The translations under genes and the position numbers were made by a program. From JAXLYE01 sp046351595 (GTDB taxonomy: Bacteria > Myxococcota_A > Polyangia > Palsa-1104 > JAEUJZ01), in assembly GCA_046351595.1 (NCBI GenBank), contig JAXLYE010000005.1:248001-312000 (forward strand): 64,000 nucleotides of DNA. The letters run 5' to 3'. Below are positions 37,165-45,380 of this stretch, piece after piece. The notes beneath the pieces were generated by a model. The model worked only from the letters and a program-made list of their open reading frames with translations. It was not told the origin of the DNA and searched no databases. Positions within the stretch are counted from its first letter, which is position 1; every line of letters starts with the position of its first letter.

Positions 37165-39264
37165 ATGGCGAAACCGGTCTTCCGTTTGCTGTGGTGTGTG
37201 CTGCCGCTTCTGCTCACCTCGGGCGCCTTGCTCACCACGAGCTGCGCCGGCCGCATCGACGGCGGCGAACCCGATGACGCGATGGACATGATGGGGCCCG
37301 ACGATCCCGTCGTGCAGCGCTGCCCGCAGACGCCGTGCCGACCGGACGCGGTGTGCAAGGCCGGCGCCTGCATCCCCACCGAGGGCACCTGCGCCGGCGA
37401 CGAGGACTGCCAGAACGACTCGTTCTGCGAGGCGGGCCGCTGCCTGCCCTACGACCCGCGCACCAAGACCTCGGATCCGAGCTGCAAGGGCGGCGGCTTC
37501 ATGGCCGAGAAGTTCGTGGCGCCCAAGCTCAAGTGCGAGTGGACCGGGTCCGCGGTGATCATGGCGCCCGTGGTCGCGGACCTCGACGGCGACGGCGCGC
37601 CCGAGATCGTGCTGGTGACCTTCGAGAACGGCCGCCTGGTGGCGCTGCGTGGCGCCGACTGCAAGGAGGTCTTCTCGCAGGCCGCGGGCCTGGGCACGCG
37701 CTCGCAGCTCGCGGTCGCGGATCTCGACGGCGACAAGCTGCCAGAGATCGTCGGCATCGACACCGCCGGCTCGGTCAAGGTGTTCAACAACAAGGGCGTG
37801 CTGCTCGCCACCTCGAGCGCGCCGGTCCCCTCGGGCTCGACCGGCTTCAAGGACGGCGGCCCCGCCATCGCGAACCTCGACGGCGCCGGCCCGCCCGAGA
37901 TCGTGTACGCCGGCACCGCGCTGCGCTTCGAGGCCGGCAAGCTGACCACGCTGTACAGCGTCGCCGTCGAGGGCGGGTACTGGGCCACGCTTTCGGCGAT
38001 CGCGGACGTGGACCTCGACGGCAAGCCCGACGTGATCGTCGGCAACCGCATCCTCGAGGGCCTGACCGGCGCGGACAAGACCCCGGCCGCGGCGCGCGCC
38101 TTCGGCCCCGGCTACGTCGCCATCGCCCAGATCGATCCGTCCACGCCCGAGCCCGAGGTGGTGCTGATCTCGTCGCCGGGCAGCTCGCAGGGGCAGGTGC
38201 GCGCCTACCACCCCAAGACCGGCAACGTCGTCTTCGGCCCCTACGACTTCGGCCAGCGCTGGGGCGGTCCGCCCACGGTCGCGGACTTCGACGGCGACGG
38301 CCAGCCCGAGATCGCGGCCGCCGGCTACCAGGGCTACGCGGTCTTTGATCCGGAGTGCGCCGCGACGCCGCGCCCGGCCTTCTGCCAGGGACCGGGCCTG
38401 CGCTGGCTCAAGACCACGCGCGACTTCAGCTCGGGCTCGACCGGCTCGTCGGTCTTCGACTTCAACGGCGACGGCCAGGCCGAGGTCGTGTACCGCGACG
38501 AGTGCTGGCTGCGCGTCTACGACGGCAAGACCGGCCAGGTGCGCTTCGCGCAGAACCTGACCTCGGGCACCATCGTCGAGCTGCCGGTCATCGCCGACGT
38601 CGATCACGACGGCCACTCGGACATCGTGGTGCCGACCCACCGCGTCGGCGGCTGCGGCACCGAGCCGGATCTCGGCCTGCCCTCGGGCGCCGGCACGCAG
38701 GGCATCCAGGTGCTGATGGATCCGATGAACCGCTGGATGCCGTCGCGCTCGATCTGGAACCAGCACACCTACCACATCACCAACATCAACGACGACGCCA
38801 CCGTGCCGCTGGTCGAGATGAACAACTGGCTGAGCTGGAACAACTACCGCCAGAACGTGCAGGGGCTGATCAAGGGCGAGGCGCCGGCGCCGGATCTCAC
38901 TGGCGGGCGGCCGGGCGTGCCGGACTCCGGCTCGGACTGCGCGAAGCGCTGGGTGCTCAGCGCCAACATCTGCAACCGCGGCGCGCTGCCGGCGATGGCC
39001 GGCGTGGCCGGCACCTTCTACACCGGCGATCCGCGCAAGGGCGGCACCAAGATCTGCACCGCGCGCACGACCAAGGCGCTCGCGGTCGCGAGCTGCGAGA
39101 CCGTGCGCTGCGACCACCCCAGCCCGCCCGCCGCGCCCATCGACCTGTGGTTCGCCGCCGATGACGACGGCACCATGATGTCGAGCGGCGGCGAGATCGA
39201 GTGCAAGGAGCGCAACAACCTCTTGCACCTGCCCAACGCCAGCTGCCAGGCGCCGCCGGGCTGA
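37165..39264 (+). CDS. Cys-rich FG-GAP (VCBS) repeat lipoprotein
   Basis: A 699-residue surface protein. The signal peptide ends in LLTTSC (lipidated Cys27). Residues about 50-110 hold a Cys-dense module (CPQTPC, CRPDAVCKAGAC, CAGDEDC), as in myxobacterial secreted proteins. Then come seven or so FG-GAP/VCBS blades with calcium-binding DxDGDG loops (VADLDGDGAPEI, VADFDGDGQPEI, FDFNGDGQAEV), forming an integrin-like beta propeller. The C-terminal 150 residues contain further Cys and a WNQHTYHITNI motif. It probably binds cells or polymers outside. The ATG at 37165 is one of two close candidates (37138 is the other). The stop codon lies inside an 18-bp repeat. Confidence 0.82.
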   Translation: MAKPVFRLLWCVLPLLLTSGALLTTSCAGRIDGGEPDDAMDMMGPDDPVVQRCPQTPCRPDAVCKAGACIPTEGTCAGDEDCQNDSFCEAGRCLPYDPRTKTSDPSCKGGGFMAEKFVAPKLKCEWTGSAVIMAPVVADLDGDGAPEIVLVTFENGRLVALRGADCKEVFSQAAGLGTRSQLAVADLDGDKLPEIVGIDTAGSVKVFNNKGVLLATSSAPVPSGSTGFKDGGPAIANLDGAGPPEIVYAGTALRFEAGKLTTLYSVAVEGGYWATLSAIADVDLDGKPDVIVGNRILEGLTGADKTPAAARAFGPGYVAIAQIDPSTPEPEVVLISSPGSSQGQVRAYHPKTGNVVFGPYDFGQRWGGPPTVADFDGDGQPEIAAAGYQGYAVFDPECAATPRPAFCQGPGLRWLKTTRDFSSGSTGSSVFDFNGDGQAEVVYRDECWLRVYDGKTGQVRFAQNLTSGTIVELPVIADVDHDGHSDIVVPTHRVGGCGTEPDLGLPSGAGTQGIQVLMDPMNRWMPSRSIWNQHTYHITNINDDATVPLVEMNNWLSWNNYRQNVQGLIKGEAPAPDLTGGRPGVPDSGSDCAKRWVLSANICNRGALPAMAGVAGTFYTGDPRKGGTKICTARTTKALAVASCETVRCDHPSPPAAPIDLWFAADDDGTMMSSGGEIECKERNNLLHLPNASCQAPPG

Positions 39265-39295
39265 GCGCTCCCGCCGGGCTGAGCGCTCCCGCCGG
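39255..39295. repeat. 18-bp tandem duplication across the FG-GAP stop codon
   Basis: GCCGGGCTGAGCGCTCCC occurs exactly twice (39255-39272 and 39273-39290) and begins a third time. The TGA stop at 39262-39264 is in the first copy and is repeated in the second. Confidence 0.8.
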
Positions 39296-39306
39296 CAGTC
39301 CCGCGA

Positions 39307-39398
39307 ATGTTGATCAATGTTGATTGGCCCGATCCATGTTGATCCATGTTGATCAACGTTGATCAACGTTGATCGGGCGGGTCCAGGTTGATCAACCT
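39307..39398. repeat. 10-bp GTTGAT repeat cluster ending in a 14-bp palindrome
   Basis: ATGTTGATCN or ACGTTGATCN units begin at 39307, 39317, 39336, 39346, 39356 and 39366. The cluster closes with the perfect palindrome AGGTTGATCAACCT (39385-39398). The unit length is one DNA turn, so the GATC boxes fall on one face of the helix. It sits between the FG-GAP gene and the hydrolase gene and is AT-rich for this genome. It could be an operator array. Confidence 0.65.
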
Positions 39399-39487
39399 CA
39401 CCTGTGCCGACTCCCCAGCGCGCGGCGCGCCCGTCGCTGCGCTGGCCCCTCTTCTCGACGGCGGCGCGGCGCGGTAGCTTGGGCGAC

Positions 39488-40300
39488 ATGCCGATCCTCC
39501 GCCTCGACGACGCCTCGCTCTCGTATGGACAGGCCGGCAGCCACGGGCCGCGGGTCCTTCTGGTGCAGGGCGTGGGCTGCGTCGGCGAGGGCTGGCGGCC
39601 GCAGATCGACGACCTGGCGCGTGATCACCAGGTGGCGTGGCTGGACAACCGCGGCATCGGCGGCAGCCTGCCGTGCGCGGGGCCGGTGACGATCGAGGCC
39701 ATGGGGCAGGACCTGCGGCGGCTGCTCGATCACCTGGGCTGGCAGCGCGCGCACGCGGTCGGGCACTCGATGGGCGGCCTGATCGTGCAGGAGCTGGCAC
39801 GCAGCGCGCCCGAGCGGGTCGCGAGCCTGGCGCTGATGTCGACGCTGCGGCGCGGCCGCGACGCGACGGTGCCGTCCCTGCACAACCTGCGCATCTCGCT
39901 GCGCGCGCGCTTCGGCGCCGAGCGCTCGCGCTGGCTGGCGGCCGCGGAGCTGGCCTTCCCGCGCCCCTACCTGGCGACGCTCAGCGAGGACGAGCGGCTG
40001 CGCCTGGTGCGGCTGATCTTCTGCAGCGACTTCCTTGCGACCCCGCCGATCGTGCGGCGGCAGCTCGCGGCGCTGTTCCGGCACCGCGGCGGCGACATGG
40101 CACCGCTGCAGGAGATCCCGACGCTGATCGTCACCGGCGCGCTCGACGTCGTGGTCAAGACCGCGCTCAGCGACGACCTGCGCGCGCACCTGCCGCACGC
40201 CCGCATCGAGCGCTTCGCGGACGCCGGGCACGGCGTGCCGCTGCACCACCCGGCGGCCGTGAACCAGCTTTTGCGCGCGCACTTCGCGGCCGCGGGCTGA
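39488..40300 (+). CDS. Alpha/beta hydrolase
   Basis: A 270-residue single-domain alpha/beta hydrolase. The oxyanion region is LLVQGVGCVGEGW. The nucleophile elbow is GHSMGG (Ser in AVGHSMGGLI). The acid is in VTGALDVVV and the His in DAGHGVPLHH. It resembles 3-oxoadipate enol-lactonase/haloperoxidase-like esterases; the substrate is not evident. ATG 39488 is preferred to the upstream frame start at 39404, because conserved sequence begins at MPILRLDD. The upstream leader is the GTTGAT repeat cluster. Confidence 0.85.
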   Translation: MPILRLDDASLSYGQAGSHGPRVLLVQGVGCVGEGWRPQIDDLARDHQVAWLDNRGIGGSLPCAGPVTIEAMGQDLRRLLDHLGWQRAHAVGHSMGGLIVQELARSAPERVASLALMSTLRRGRDATVPSLHNLRISLRARFGAERSRWLAAAELAFPRPYLATLSEDERLRLVRLIFCSDFLATPPIVRRQLAALFRHRGGDMAPLQEIPTLIVTGALDVVVKTALSDDLRAHLPHARIERFADAGHGVPLHHPAAVNQLLRAHFAAAG

Positions 40301-40378
40301 AAGGCGCCGCGCGGGACCTGAGCGCCGCGGCCGGGCCGGGGGTAGGATCGCCGCACCTCGAAGCGAAAGGATCCGGCG

Positions 40379-40882
40379 ATGACGGTGCTTGAGACGGCGC
40401 GGCTGCGGCTCGCTCGGCTGATGGTGGAGCAGGACGCGGCGTTCTTGCTGCGGCTGCTCAACGAGCCTTCGTACATAAAGCACATCGGCGATCGCGGCGT
40501 GCGCAGCCTGCCCGAGGCCGAGGAGTTCCTGCGCCGGGGCCCGATCGCGAGCTACGAGAAGCACGGGCACGGCCTGTACCGCGTCGAGCGCAAGGAGGAC
40601 GGCGCGGCGATCGGCCTGTGCGGCCTGATCCGCCGCGACCTGTGGGACGACGTCGACGTCGGCTACGCGTACGTGCCCGAGGCCTGGGGGCAGGGCTACG
40701 CGCTCGAGGCGGCGGCGGCGGTGATGGAGCACGGCCGGCGCACGCTCGGCCTCCGCCGCATTGTCGCGGTGGTGGCGCCGGACAATGCGCGCTCGATCCG
40801 CGTGCTCACGAAGCTCGGCCTGCGCTTCGAGCGCAAGGTGCGCCTGAAGCCGGACGAGGGCGAGATCGATCTGTATTCGTGA
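40379..40882 (+). CDS. GNAT-family acetyltransferase (RimJ/RimL-like)
   Basis: A 167-residue GNAT protein. The ETARLRLARL start, the strand GLCGLIRRDLWDDVDVGYAYVPEAWGQGYA with the acetyl-CoA-binding Q/RxxGxA loop, and RRIVAVVAPDNARSIRVLTKLGL are typical of RimJ/RimL N-acetyltransferases that modify ribosomal proteins, antibiotics or amino acids. GAAAGGATC lies upstream of ATG 40379. Its last codons and stop are copied five times in the downstream tandem array. Confidence 0.88.
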   Translation: MTVLETARLRLARLMVEQDAAFLLRLLNEPSYIKHIGDRGVRSLPEAEEFLRRGPIASYEKHGHGLYRVERKEDGAAIGLCGLIRRDLWDDVDVGYAYVPEAWGQGYALEAAAAVMEHGRRTLGLRRIVAVVAPDNARSIRVLTKLGLRFERKVRLKPDEGEIDLYS

Positions 40883-40966
40883 GCGGCTGTATTCGTGAGC
40901 GGCTGTATTCGTGAGCGGCTGTATTCGTGAGCGGCTGTATTCGTGAGCGGTCGTACTCGTGCGCGG
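40871..40966. repeat. 16-bp tandem array containing the acetyltransferase stop codon
   Basis: Five exact copies of CTGTATTCGTGAGCGG start at 40871, 40887, 40903, 40919 and 40935. A sixth, degenerate copy (TCGTACTCGTGCGCGG) starts at 40951. The TGA of the first copy is the stop of the upstream gene. There are no spacers, so this is not a CRISPR array. Confidence 0.9.
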
Positions 40967-41046
40967 CGCGCGGCGAAATACCGAGCCGTAGGCCGCGCTT
41001 GGGGGAGGGGCGGATCGCGAGCGCGGGCGCGCGCTAGACTGCTGCC

Positions 41047-42558
41047 ATGAGCAGGGTCCCGGCCTCCGCGCGCTCCCTTGGCCTCTCGCTGTTCTTCCTG
41101 GCTGCGTGCAGCGACAGCTCGCAGAGCGGGACCAACCCCGACGGCGGCGGCCCCGGTCCTTCGCCGCTGCCCGATGCCCCGGCGTGCAAGATGTTCATCA
41201 ACCGCAGCCAGAGCACGGTCGCCAAGCCCGAGCTGCTGCTGACGCTCAAGGACCGCTATGAAGAGGCGTGGCTCGGGTCGGCCGCGGTCGCGGATCTGGA
41301 TCGCGACGGCAAGCCCGAGATCATCGTGCCGCGCGGCGGGCTCGTGGTGGTCTGGCGCTCGGACGGCACGCTGGCGTGGCGCTACGCGACGAACCAGGGG
41401 CGCATCTGGGCCAGCCCGGTCGTCGGTGACTTCACGGGTGATGCGAAGCTCGAGGTCGCGGTGGCGGCGCGCGATCGCATCTTCCTGCTGGATGCCGCGG
41501 GGCAGGTCCTGCCCGGCTTCCCGGTGACCTGGGCGGACGAGCTGCGGGCGCTGGCCGGCGGCGACGTCGACGGCGACGGCAAGCTCGATCTGGTGGCGTC
41601 GCTGGCGCGCGGCGGCCAGACGGACATCGTCAACGCCTTCCGCGCCGACGGCACGCAGGTGGCCGGCTTCCCGCCCAACAAGACCGGCACCAGCGGCTGC
41701 GCGATCGACGGCAAGTGCTACGTCGCCGGCTGCTACGACCAGAACCTCGCGGTCGGAGACCTGGACGGCGACAGCAAGATGGACCTGGTGGCGCCGCACG
41801 ACAACGCCTACGCCAGCATCCACAAGGGCAGCGGCGTGGCGTTCGACGCAAACACGATCTTCCCGGTGAAGAAGACGCCGGGCGTGCGCTACCTGCACTC
41901 GCTCACCGAGGCCAAGATGGGCTACGCGCCCGACGAGGCGACGGCGCTGCAGGCGCACTTTACCAACACCGCGCCGGCGATTGCAGATCTGGACGGCGAC
42001 GGCCGCTACGAGGTGGTGATGGTCGCCAGCGTGCAGAACGCGGCGCAGACCGATCGCGAGAAGGGCGTGGCGCTGTGGGCGGTGCGCTCGGACGCCAGCC
42101 GCATGCCGGGCTGGGACACGCCGCTGCACGCGCCGCAGTACCTCTCGGGCCTGTGGGACCTGGGCAACACCAACATCGTCGCCGCGACCAACCAGGTGAG
42201 CGTCGCGGATCTTGACCCGGGCAAGCCGGGGCCGGAGCTCGTCTTCGCCGGCTTCGACGGCCGCATCCACGCGGCGTCGGCGCAGCGGCAGGAGCTGTGG
42301 TCGTTCACGTACACCACCGATCCCAACGTGCTGACCGGCGGCGTGGTCGTCGGCGACCTGTCGGGCGACGGCGTCCCCGAGGTGGTCTTCGCCAGCTACT
42401 CGACGGACATGGGCAAGGGGGCGCTGTACATCCTGGACGCGGGCGGCAACCAGCTGCACAAGCTCGCGCTGCCGCGCCGCGGCGCCATGCCGGTGCCGAC
42501 TTTGGCGGACGTAAACGGAGATTCCGGCGCGGCGCGGCTTCCCTACATCGCCGCTTGA
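41047..42558 (+). CDS. FG-GAP repeat lipoprotein, apparently cut short
   Basis: A 503-residue surface lipoprotein. The signal peptide ends in LFFLAAC (Cys about 21). After an Asp/Gly/Pro-rich linker come FG-GAP/VCBS blades with DxDGDG loops (VADLDRDGKPEI, GDVDGDGKLDLV, VGDLDGDSKMDLV, IADLDGDGRYEV, VGDLSGDGVPEV). The last loop, LADVNGDSG, is followed by AARLPYIAA and a stop, where the family would complete the strand. This suggests a frameshift or deletion at the 3' end, or an assembly error. It is paralogous in design to the gene at 37165. Confidence 0.8.
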   Translation: MSRVPASARSLGLSLFFLAACSDSSQSGTNPDGGGPGPSPLPDAPACKMFINRSQSTVAKPELLLTLKDRYEEAWLGSAAVADLDRDGKPEIIVPRGGLVVVWRSDGTLAWRYATNQGRIWASPVVGDFTGDAKLEVAVAARDRIFLLDAAGQVLPGFPVTWADELRALAGGDVDGDGKLDLVASLARGGQTDIVNAFRADGTQVAGFPPNKTGTSGCAIDGKCYVAGCYDQNLAVGDLDGDSKMDLVAPHDNAYASIHKGSGVAFDANTIFPVKKTPGVRYLHSLTEAKMGYAPDEATALQAHFTNTAPAIADLDGDGRYEVVMVASVQNAAQTDREKGVALWAVRSDASRMPGWDTPLHAPQYLSGLWDLGNTNIVAATNQVSVADLDPGKPGPELVFAGFDGRIHAASAQRQELWSFTYTTDPNVLTGGVVVGDLSGDGVPEVVFASYSTDMGKGALYILDAGGNQLHKLALPRRGAMPVPTLADVNGDSGAARLPYIAA

Positions 42559-42631
42559 GGCGCGCGGCCCGGGTGAATCGAACGTCCACCCGGCGGGTCC
42601 GGTCAAACCCGCTCAAACGTGAACGGATGAT

Positions 42632-43396
42632 TCACTTTTTAGTCGGGGCCCGGTCCGCGGCAGCGCGATGCAGCAGCACGGCCTGGCCCGGATCCTTCTC
42701 CCAGGCGTCCGCACCCTCGGCGATCGGCGGCTCCGGCAGGTCGGCGCGGCCGGCGCGCTCCTTCTCGGTCGAGACGTCGAAGCGGCGGTCGCGCTCGGAC
42801 TGCAGCTCGGGGCGCAGCTGTCCGTCTTTGGTGAAGCCCATCATCGAGTGCGGGAGCCCGAGCGGCAGCGCGTCCTTCTTATGCGTGTGCCAGGTGTGCC
42901 AGGTCTTGCCGTAGGTCGAGACGAGCTGCTTCATCAGCGCGTGCTCGGCCGCCTCCGGGATGCCGGGAGCGATCAGCGCGCCCGACTTCACCTCGTAGCG
43001 GTGGCTGTGCCACAGCGGGCGCTCGTCGGCGGGCAGGGTCTCAAACAGGCGCTCGCTGACGATGTACTCGACGCCCATGAGCTTTGCGTCCTTCTGGTTG
43101 CCGTCGAAGATGACGCACTGGATCAGCTCTTCATTGAGCTTGCCGCAGTAGTGGTGCGCCTCCATCTGCTCGCCCATCGCGCCGCTCATGAAGTGGAAGC
43201 CGTCCAGGTACATGTCCAGGACCTTGAGCGGCTCGCGGTTCTGCAGGAGGGTCGCTCCGACCTCCAGCGCCGCGGTCTGGGCCGACTTCGGCTCACCCGG
43301 CGCGGCGACGTTGGAGGCGGTGTTGGGGCGGTTGCAGGCAGAGAGCGCGGCCGTGCTCGCGAGCAGCGCGGCCAGCGCATGGGAGGTGCGGCGCAT
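42632..43396 (-). CDS. DUF1264 (OBAP-like) lipoprotein
   Basis: A 254-residue protein. The signal peptide ends in TAALSAC (Cys about 21). The rest matches DUF1264, known from plant oil-body-associated proteins and scattered bacteria: DMYLDGFHFMSGAMGEQMEAHHYC, QCVIFDG, LMGVEYIVSERLFETLP and PLWHSHRYEVKSG. Family function in bacteria is unknown. The conserved His cluster (EAHHYC, WHSH, WHTWHTHK) suggests metal binding. It lies 77 bases downstream of the eCIS-core gene on the same strand and might be co-transcribed with it. Confidence 0.8.
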   Translation of the reverse strand: MRRTSHALAALLASTAALSACNRPNTASNVAAPGEPKSAQTAALEVGATLLQNREPLKVLDMYLDGFHFMSGAMGEQMEAHHYCGKLNEELIQCVIFDGNQKDAKLMGVEYIVSERLFETLPADERPLWHSHRYEVKSGALIAPGIPEAAEHALMKQLVSTYGKTWHTWHTHKKDALPLGLPHSMMGFTKDGQLRPELQSERDRRFDVSTEKERAGRADLPEPPIAEGADAWEKDPGQAVLLHRAAADRAPTKK

Positions 43397-43473
43397 ACAG
43401 CTTCTCTGACCCGCGCGCCGCCGCGCCGCAAGCAGGAGGTTCCCTAATTCACGCGGCCCTGCGGCCTACCGCT

Positions 43474-45231
43474 TCAGATCTCATCGGCCTGCAAGTCCTG
43501 GAAGACGTTGAAGGTGCTCTTGCGGCGGTAGCGGATCGTCTCTTCGTACTTGTCCCACTTGTCTTGATCCTCGATCCACTTCTTGGCGTCCATCTTGACG
43601 AGCTTGTTCTCGCTGTCGGTGGCGTATCCCCGGACGATCTTCGTGTGCATCGCCCGGGCCAGGCTGATGACCTGCTGGGCGTTCGGGGCGTTCTGGATGA
43701 ACTGGAAGATCGTGCTCTTGCGCGCGTGCGCGTTGTGGATGCCTTGCTGCAGCTTGGCGAAGCGCTCTTTGTCGTCAAGGTAGCTGTCTTTGAGCCCCTT
43801 GCCCGAGCGGGCGAAGGCGTAGTGCTCGTGATCGTGCTCGTTCTTGTGCTGGAGCAGCTCCTTGGTGTTGAGCTGGATCTCGCAGACGTGCTTGGCCTCT
43901 CCGACTGCAACGTTCAGCTTGATGTCGCCGTAGAGCTCCGCCGAGAGCGGCTCGTAGGTCTGCTTGACGCGCACGACGCGGAAGTTGAGCTTGTCCTGCA
44001 GCTTCCAGATGGTCTGGAGCGCGTTGAACATGTCCTCGAACTTGTCGTAGGCCAGCGTGGCGCGCAGGATGTCGACGACACGCGCGAGCTCGTTGTCGTA
44101 GTCTTCCTTGGCCTTCTCGAGCGTGCGCTTCTTGGCCTTGAGCGGACCCAGGCCGCTGTAGGGCACCTCTTTGTCCTCCTGCTTGACCACCGGCTCCTGG
44201 GTCACGGGATCGAGCAGCGGCTTGTTGTTCTCATCGAGCTCATACTTCGGAATCGGATCGTCATCTCCGTCGAGCAGCCGATTCCCTAAAGAGTCTGTCT
44301 GGTAGACCGTGGACAGCTTTTTATAGGTCTCTGTCGTCGCGTGCGTGTCTTTGATCAGGGTGGTGACGATCGTCTTGAACTGCGGCAGCGTGTCCGTCGC
44401 CTGCTTCTTCAGGTCTGCCCAGGTCGCGTCGAGCGGCAGGTTGTGGCGCGGCGGCTGATCCCGATAGATGAACATGATGTGCTCCCAGACGCCCTTGTCC
44501 TGGAGCTGGCTGCGGTACTTCTTCTTGACGTCCTTCCAGTTGATCCGATTGTCGTACTTGATGCCGAAGAACCGGAGGAGGAACTTGGTCTCTTCGAGCG
44601 CCTTCTCGGGCGTGCGCTGGACGACGGGCGTGGCCTGCGCGCCCGCGGCGCCGCCGGAGTCTTGCCCCGATCCCGCGACCTGATCGAGGAGGTCCTGCGC
44701 GTTCTCGCCGCGCACCACGCGGTCGGCCACGGCGTCGGCGTTGCGCTCCCAGCGGTCGCCGAGCTGGCCGATGCCGCCTTGCAGGTGGACCGAGCCGCTG
44801 CGCTGCTGCACGGTGTGCGCGGCCTCGTGCGCGGCGGTGCGCAGGCTCGGCGCCTTGCTGAAGACGGTGTGGCTGCCGTAGGTGTACGCCTCGGCCGCGA
44901 GCGCGCTCGCGCTCTTATGCGCGGCCTCGCCGGTGTGGGCGCGGACGCCGCGGACGTCGTGCGAGCCGAACGCAGACTGGATGCGATCGAGGTGGGGCAG
45001 GGGCCCGCCGCCGCCGCTCGTGCCCGCGGTCGCGACGTCGCGCACCGCGCCTTCGCCGGCCGGTCCGCCGCCGCCGCTGAAGATCGCGATCCGCTGCAGC
45101 AGGTTGCCCGCCGCCTGCAGCTGCACACCCGGCGCCGCGTCGGGCGAGCGGCGCGCGCTGCGCTCCCCCGGGCTCGGCGAGGCGCTGGTTCCCTGCGGCT
45201 TCTTCTCCGGAGGCGCGTTCGTGCGGAGCAT
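43474..45231 (-). CDS. eCIS-core (DUF4157) protein with RelA/SpoT-like C-terminal domain
   Basis: A 585-residue protein without a signal peptide. A Pro/Gly/Ser-rich N-terminus leads into a DUF4157 eCIS core at about 80-180: FGSHDVRGVRAHTG, YGSHTVF and the metalloprotease-like HEAAH (135-139). DUF4157 proteins are typically cargo of extracellular contractile injection systems. The C-terminal half is different: K-rich helices, then DILRATLAYDKFEDM (387-401), VVRVKQTYEPLSAELYGDIKLNV (419-441) and HVCEIQLNT (448-456), followed by a His/Glu-rich helix. This arrangement resembles (p)ppGpp synthetase folds (arginine of DxxR, Tyr before the DIKL strand, Glu of EIQ). I infer a nucleotide-pyrophosphokinase toxin. 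ATG 45231 follows AAGGAG. GC is visibly lower than in its neighbours. Confidence 0.7.
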   Translation of the reverse strand: MLRTNAPPEKKPQGTSASPSPGERSARRSPDAAPGVQLQAAGNLLQRIAIFSGGGGPAGEGAVRDVATAGTSGGGGPLPHLDRIQSAFGSHDVRGVRAHTGEAAHKSASALAAEAYTYGSHTVFSKAPSLRTAAHEAAHTVQQRSGSVHLQGGIGQLGDRWERNADAVADRVVRGENAQDLLDQVAGSGQDSGGAAGAQATPVVQRTPEKALEETKFLLRFFGIKYDNRINWKDVKKKYRSQLQDKGVWEHIMFIYRDQPPRHNLPLDATWADLKKQATDTLPQFKTIVTTLIKDTHATTETYKKLSTVYQTDSLGNRLLDGDDDPIPKYELDENNKPLLDPVTQEPVVKQEDKEVPYSGLGPLKAKKRTLEKAKEDYDNELARVVDILRATLAYDKFEDMFNALQTIWKLQDKLNFRVVRVKQTYEPLSAELYGDIKLNVAVGEAKHVCEIQLNTKELLQHKNEHDHEHYAFARSGKGLKDSYLDDKERFAKLQQGIHNAHARKSTIFQFIQNAPNAQQVISLARAMHTKIVRGYATDSENKLVKMDAKKWIEDQDKWDKYEETIRYRRKSTFNVFQDLQADEI

Positions 45232-45380
45232 GGCTTGGGGCTCCTTGTCTGTCCGCAAGCAGGGGCCGGGCTGGGCCCGATGCGACCCGCGCAGACACTG
45301 CTCCGTACACTACCCGAGGGGCCCTGACCGGAGCTGTCGATTCGCTGCGTCCCTGCTGTCGAACTTTCCGAAAAGGAGCG

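Noticed and set aside
40871..40966. CRISPR array
   Set aside because: The copies are head to tail with no unique spacers, and no cas genes are present.
45232..45380. Sigma-54 promoter upstream of the eCIS-core gene
   Set aside because: A GG and GC pair is present but spaced one base too short.
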